Origin: Rhodanobacter sp. A1T4
GTDB taxonomy: Bacteria; Pseudomonadota; Gammaproteobacteria; Xanthomonadales; Rhodanobacteraceae
Reading direction: 5' to 3'
Length of the DNA: 64,000 bases
Assembly: GCF_014207185.1 (NCBI RefSeq)
Contig: NZ_JACHCP010000010.1
Span: forward strand, 186,001 to 250,000
In this document: piece by piece, positions 63,421 through 64,000 of the stretch
Layout: the number at the start of each line of letters is the position of its first letter
Numbering within the stretch: position 1 is the stretch's first letter
Program-made: the position numbers and the translations under genes
Notes under the pieces: model-generated
Databases searched by the model: none
What the model was told of the DNA's origin: nothing
Seen by the model: only the letters and a program-made list of their open reading frames with translations

Positions 63421-64000
63421 ATGAGCATTTCGACAACTCCGCTGGGCCGCCTATGGAAACGGTTTAGAAATGCCTCGGCACCGGCTGCACCGCGTTCCGA
63501 CGGGGCGGTTACCCGGACGTCAGATGGTAACTTTCGAGCACAGTTCATATCCGTAAATCATCGAAATTGCATAGAAGTTGCTGATAGCGCGCATCAGGCT
63601 TTTGACGTACGAGCGGCGCGCATAAAGGGTTCGGTCACCGTCAGAGGACAGAGCCGAGAGGTCGCTTGCTCCGCAGGTTGCAGTCACTGTTGCAATCTAT
63701 ACGTCAGCGCAACTGCGTCCGAGTTACTTCTGATAGAAGGTTATATCCGAGCTCTTCCCACAGCGGAGCAGGATACGATCAGAATGCGGGTGCAAATAGC
63801 GGCTCGTCATGCTCAGGGAAAAAGCATCGCGCAACGGGATTCGCGGCGTGTCCGATGTCCATTCCTGAGCGCTCAGGGTATGTGCGATATCTATCCCATC
63901 CGGCCGCTCACATGTCGCGCATATATCTCGTTTGATCTACCAGCGTGCGCTTACGACTTTCAACATCCAGGAAAGGGAACAGTTGTCACCAGGTCGGGAT
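63421..64000 (+). CDS. YkgJ-family cysteine-cluster (CxxxCxxCC) protein, 3' end outside window
   Basis: An open frame runs from ATG 63421 to the window edge (193 codons visible), with AGGA about 10 bases before the start. It contains the cluster CSAGCSHCCNLYVSATASE, then CPFLSAQGMCDIYPIRPLTC and LPAC. This is the CxxxCxxCC plus C...C..YP.RP..CR arrangement of the YkgJ family, which is thought to bind zinc or iron-sulfur. The N-terminal 70 residues are unassigned. Its role is unknown. It appears intact as far as seen, in contrast with the broken HxlR gene before it. Confidence 0.7.
   Translation, partial: MSISTTPLGRLWKRFRNASAPAAPRSDGAVTRTSDGNFRAQFISVNHRNCIEVADSAHQAFDVRAARIKGSVTVRGQSREVACSAGCSHCCNLYVSATASELLLIEGYIRALPTAEQDTIRMRVQIAARHAQGKSIAQRDSRRVRCPFLSAQGMCDIYPIRPLTCRAYISFDLPACAYDFQHPGKGTVVTRSG

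Overview
The window is GC-rich, densely coded chromosome from a gammaproteobacterium. The protein repertoire and local gene orders (topA–tsaC, dprA / LysM / def–fmt–rsmB, rpoD followed by a tRNA, an outer-membrane GDSL autotransporter) suggest the Xanthomonadales/Lysobacterales, probably a Rhodanobacteraceae-type genome near Dyella or Rhodanobacter. That placement is inference from gene style, not from a database search. No rRNA, CRISPR array or intact prophage is visible.

Layout. 1–8 kb: an M13 peptidase entering from the left edge, a decayed IS3-type transposase scrap, tRNA-Arg(CCG), an M61 peptidase, a small outer-membrane barrel and an APC amino-acid permease. 6.2–18 kb is a lipid and phosphodiester neighbourhood: an alkylglycerol-monooxygenase-like di-iron hydroxylase translationally coupled to a YhhN/TMEM86 lysoplasmalogenase, three alkaline-phosphatase-superfamily enzymes, a GlpQ-type phosphodiesterase, a divergent MarR regulator, a decayed EamA transporter and a second fatty-acid-hydroxylase-type protein. 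18–33.6 kb is mostly housekeeping: a coupled galM–threonine/serine dehydratase pair, pepN, mnmG, an RDD/GYF membrane protein, tex, an autotransporter lipase, a YbaY-type lipoprotein and purD. Embedded here are a candidate structured RNA with tandem terminators (23.2–23.45 kb) and a 266-bp MITE-like element (26.4–26.7 kb).

33.8–44 kb carries an orphan AMP-forming ligase, tsaC, topA, dprA, a LysM protein, def, fmt and rsmB. 44–56 kb is a lipopolysaccharide assembly and decoration cluster: two ArnT/GT39-type membrane transferases, GT4 and GT2 glycosyltransferases, an O-antigen-ligase-type protein, a CDP-glycerol glycerophosphotransferase-type protein and an LpxL-type acyltransferase. 56–58.8 kb holds dtd, rpoD and a histidine-rich exported peptide.

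The accessory part begins 24 bp after tRNA-Ile2(CAU) at 59.05 kb. A 3.2-kb segment (59074–62309) is bounded by 24-bp imperfect terminal inverted repeats starting TG, with extra internal end repeats and a possible 4-bp target duplication. This is the end architecture of IS21-family elements, but no istA or istB lies inside. The only sizeable gene is a fused archaeo-eukaryotic primase–polymerase plus superfamily-2 helicase, of the type associated with TOTE conflict systems. To its right are more IS21-like end sequences without transposases, a strong bidirectional hairpin, a truncated HxlR regulator and the start of a YkgJ-type cysteine-cluster protein. A primase–helicase effector carried between transposon ends beside a tRNA is the most interesting object in the window.
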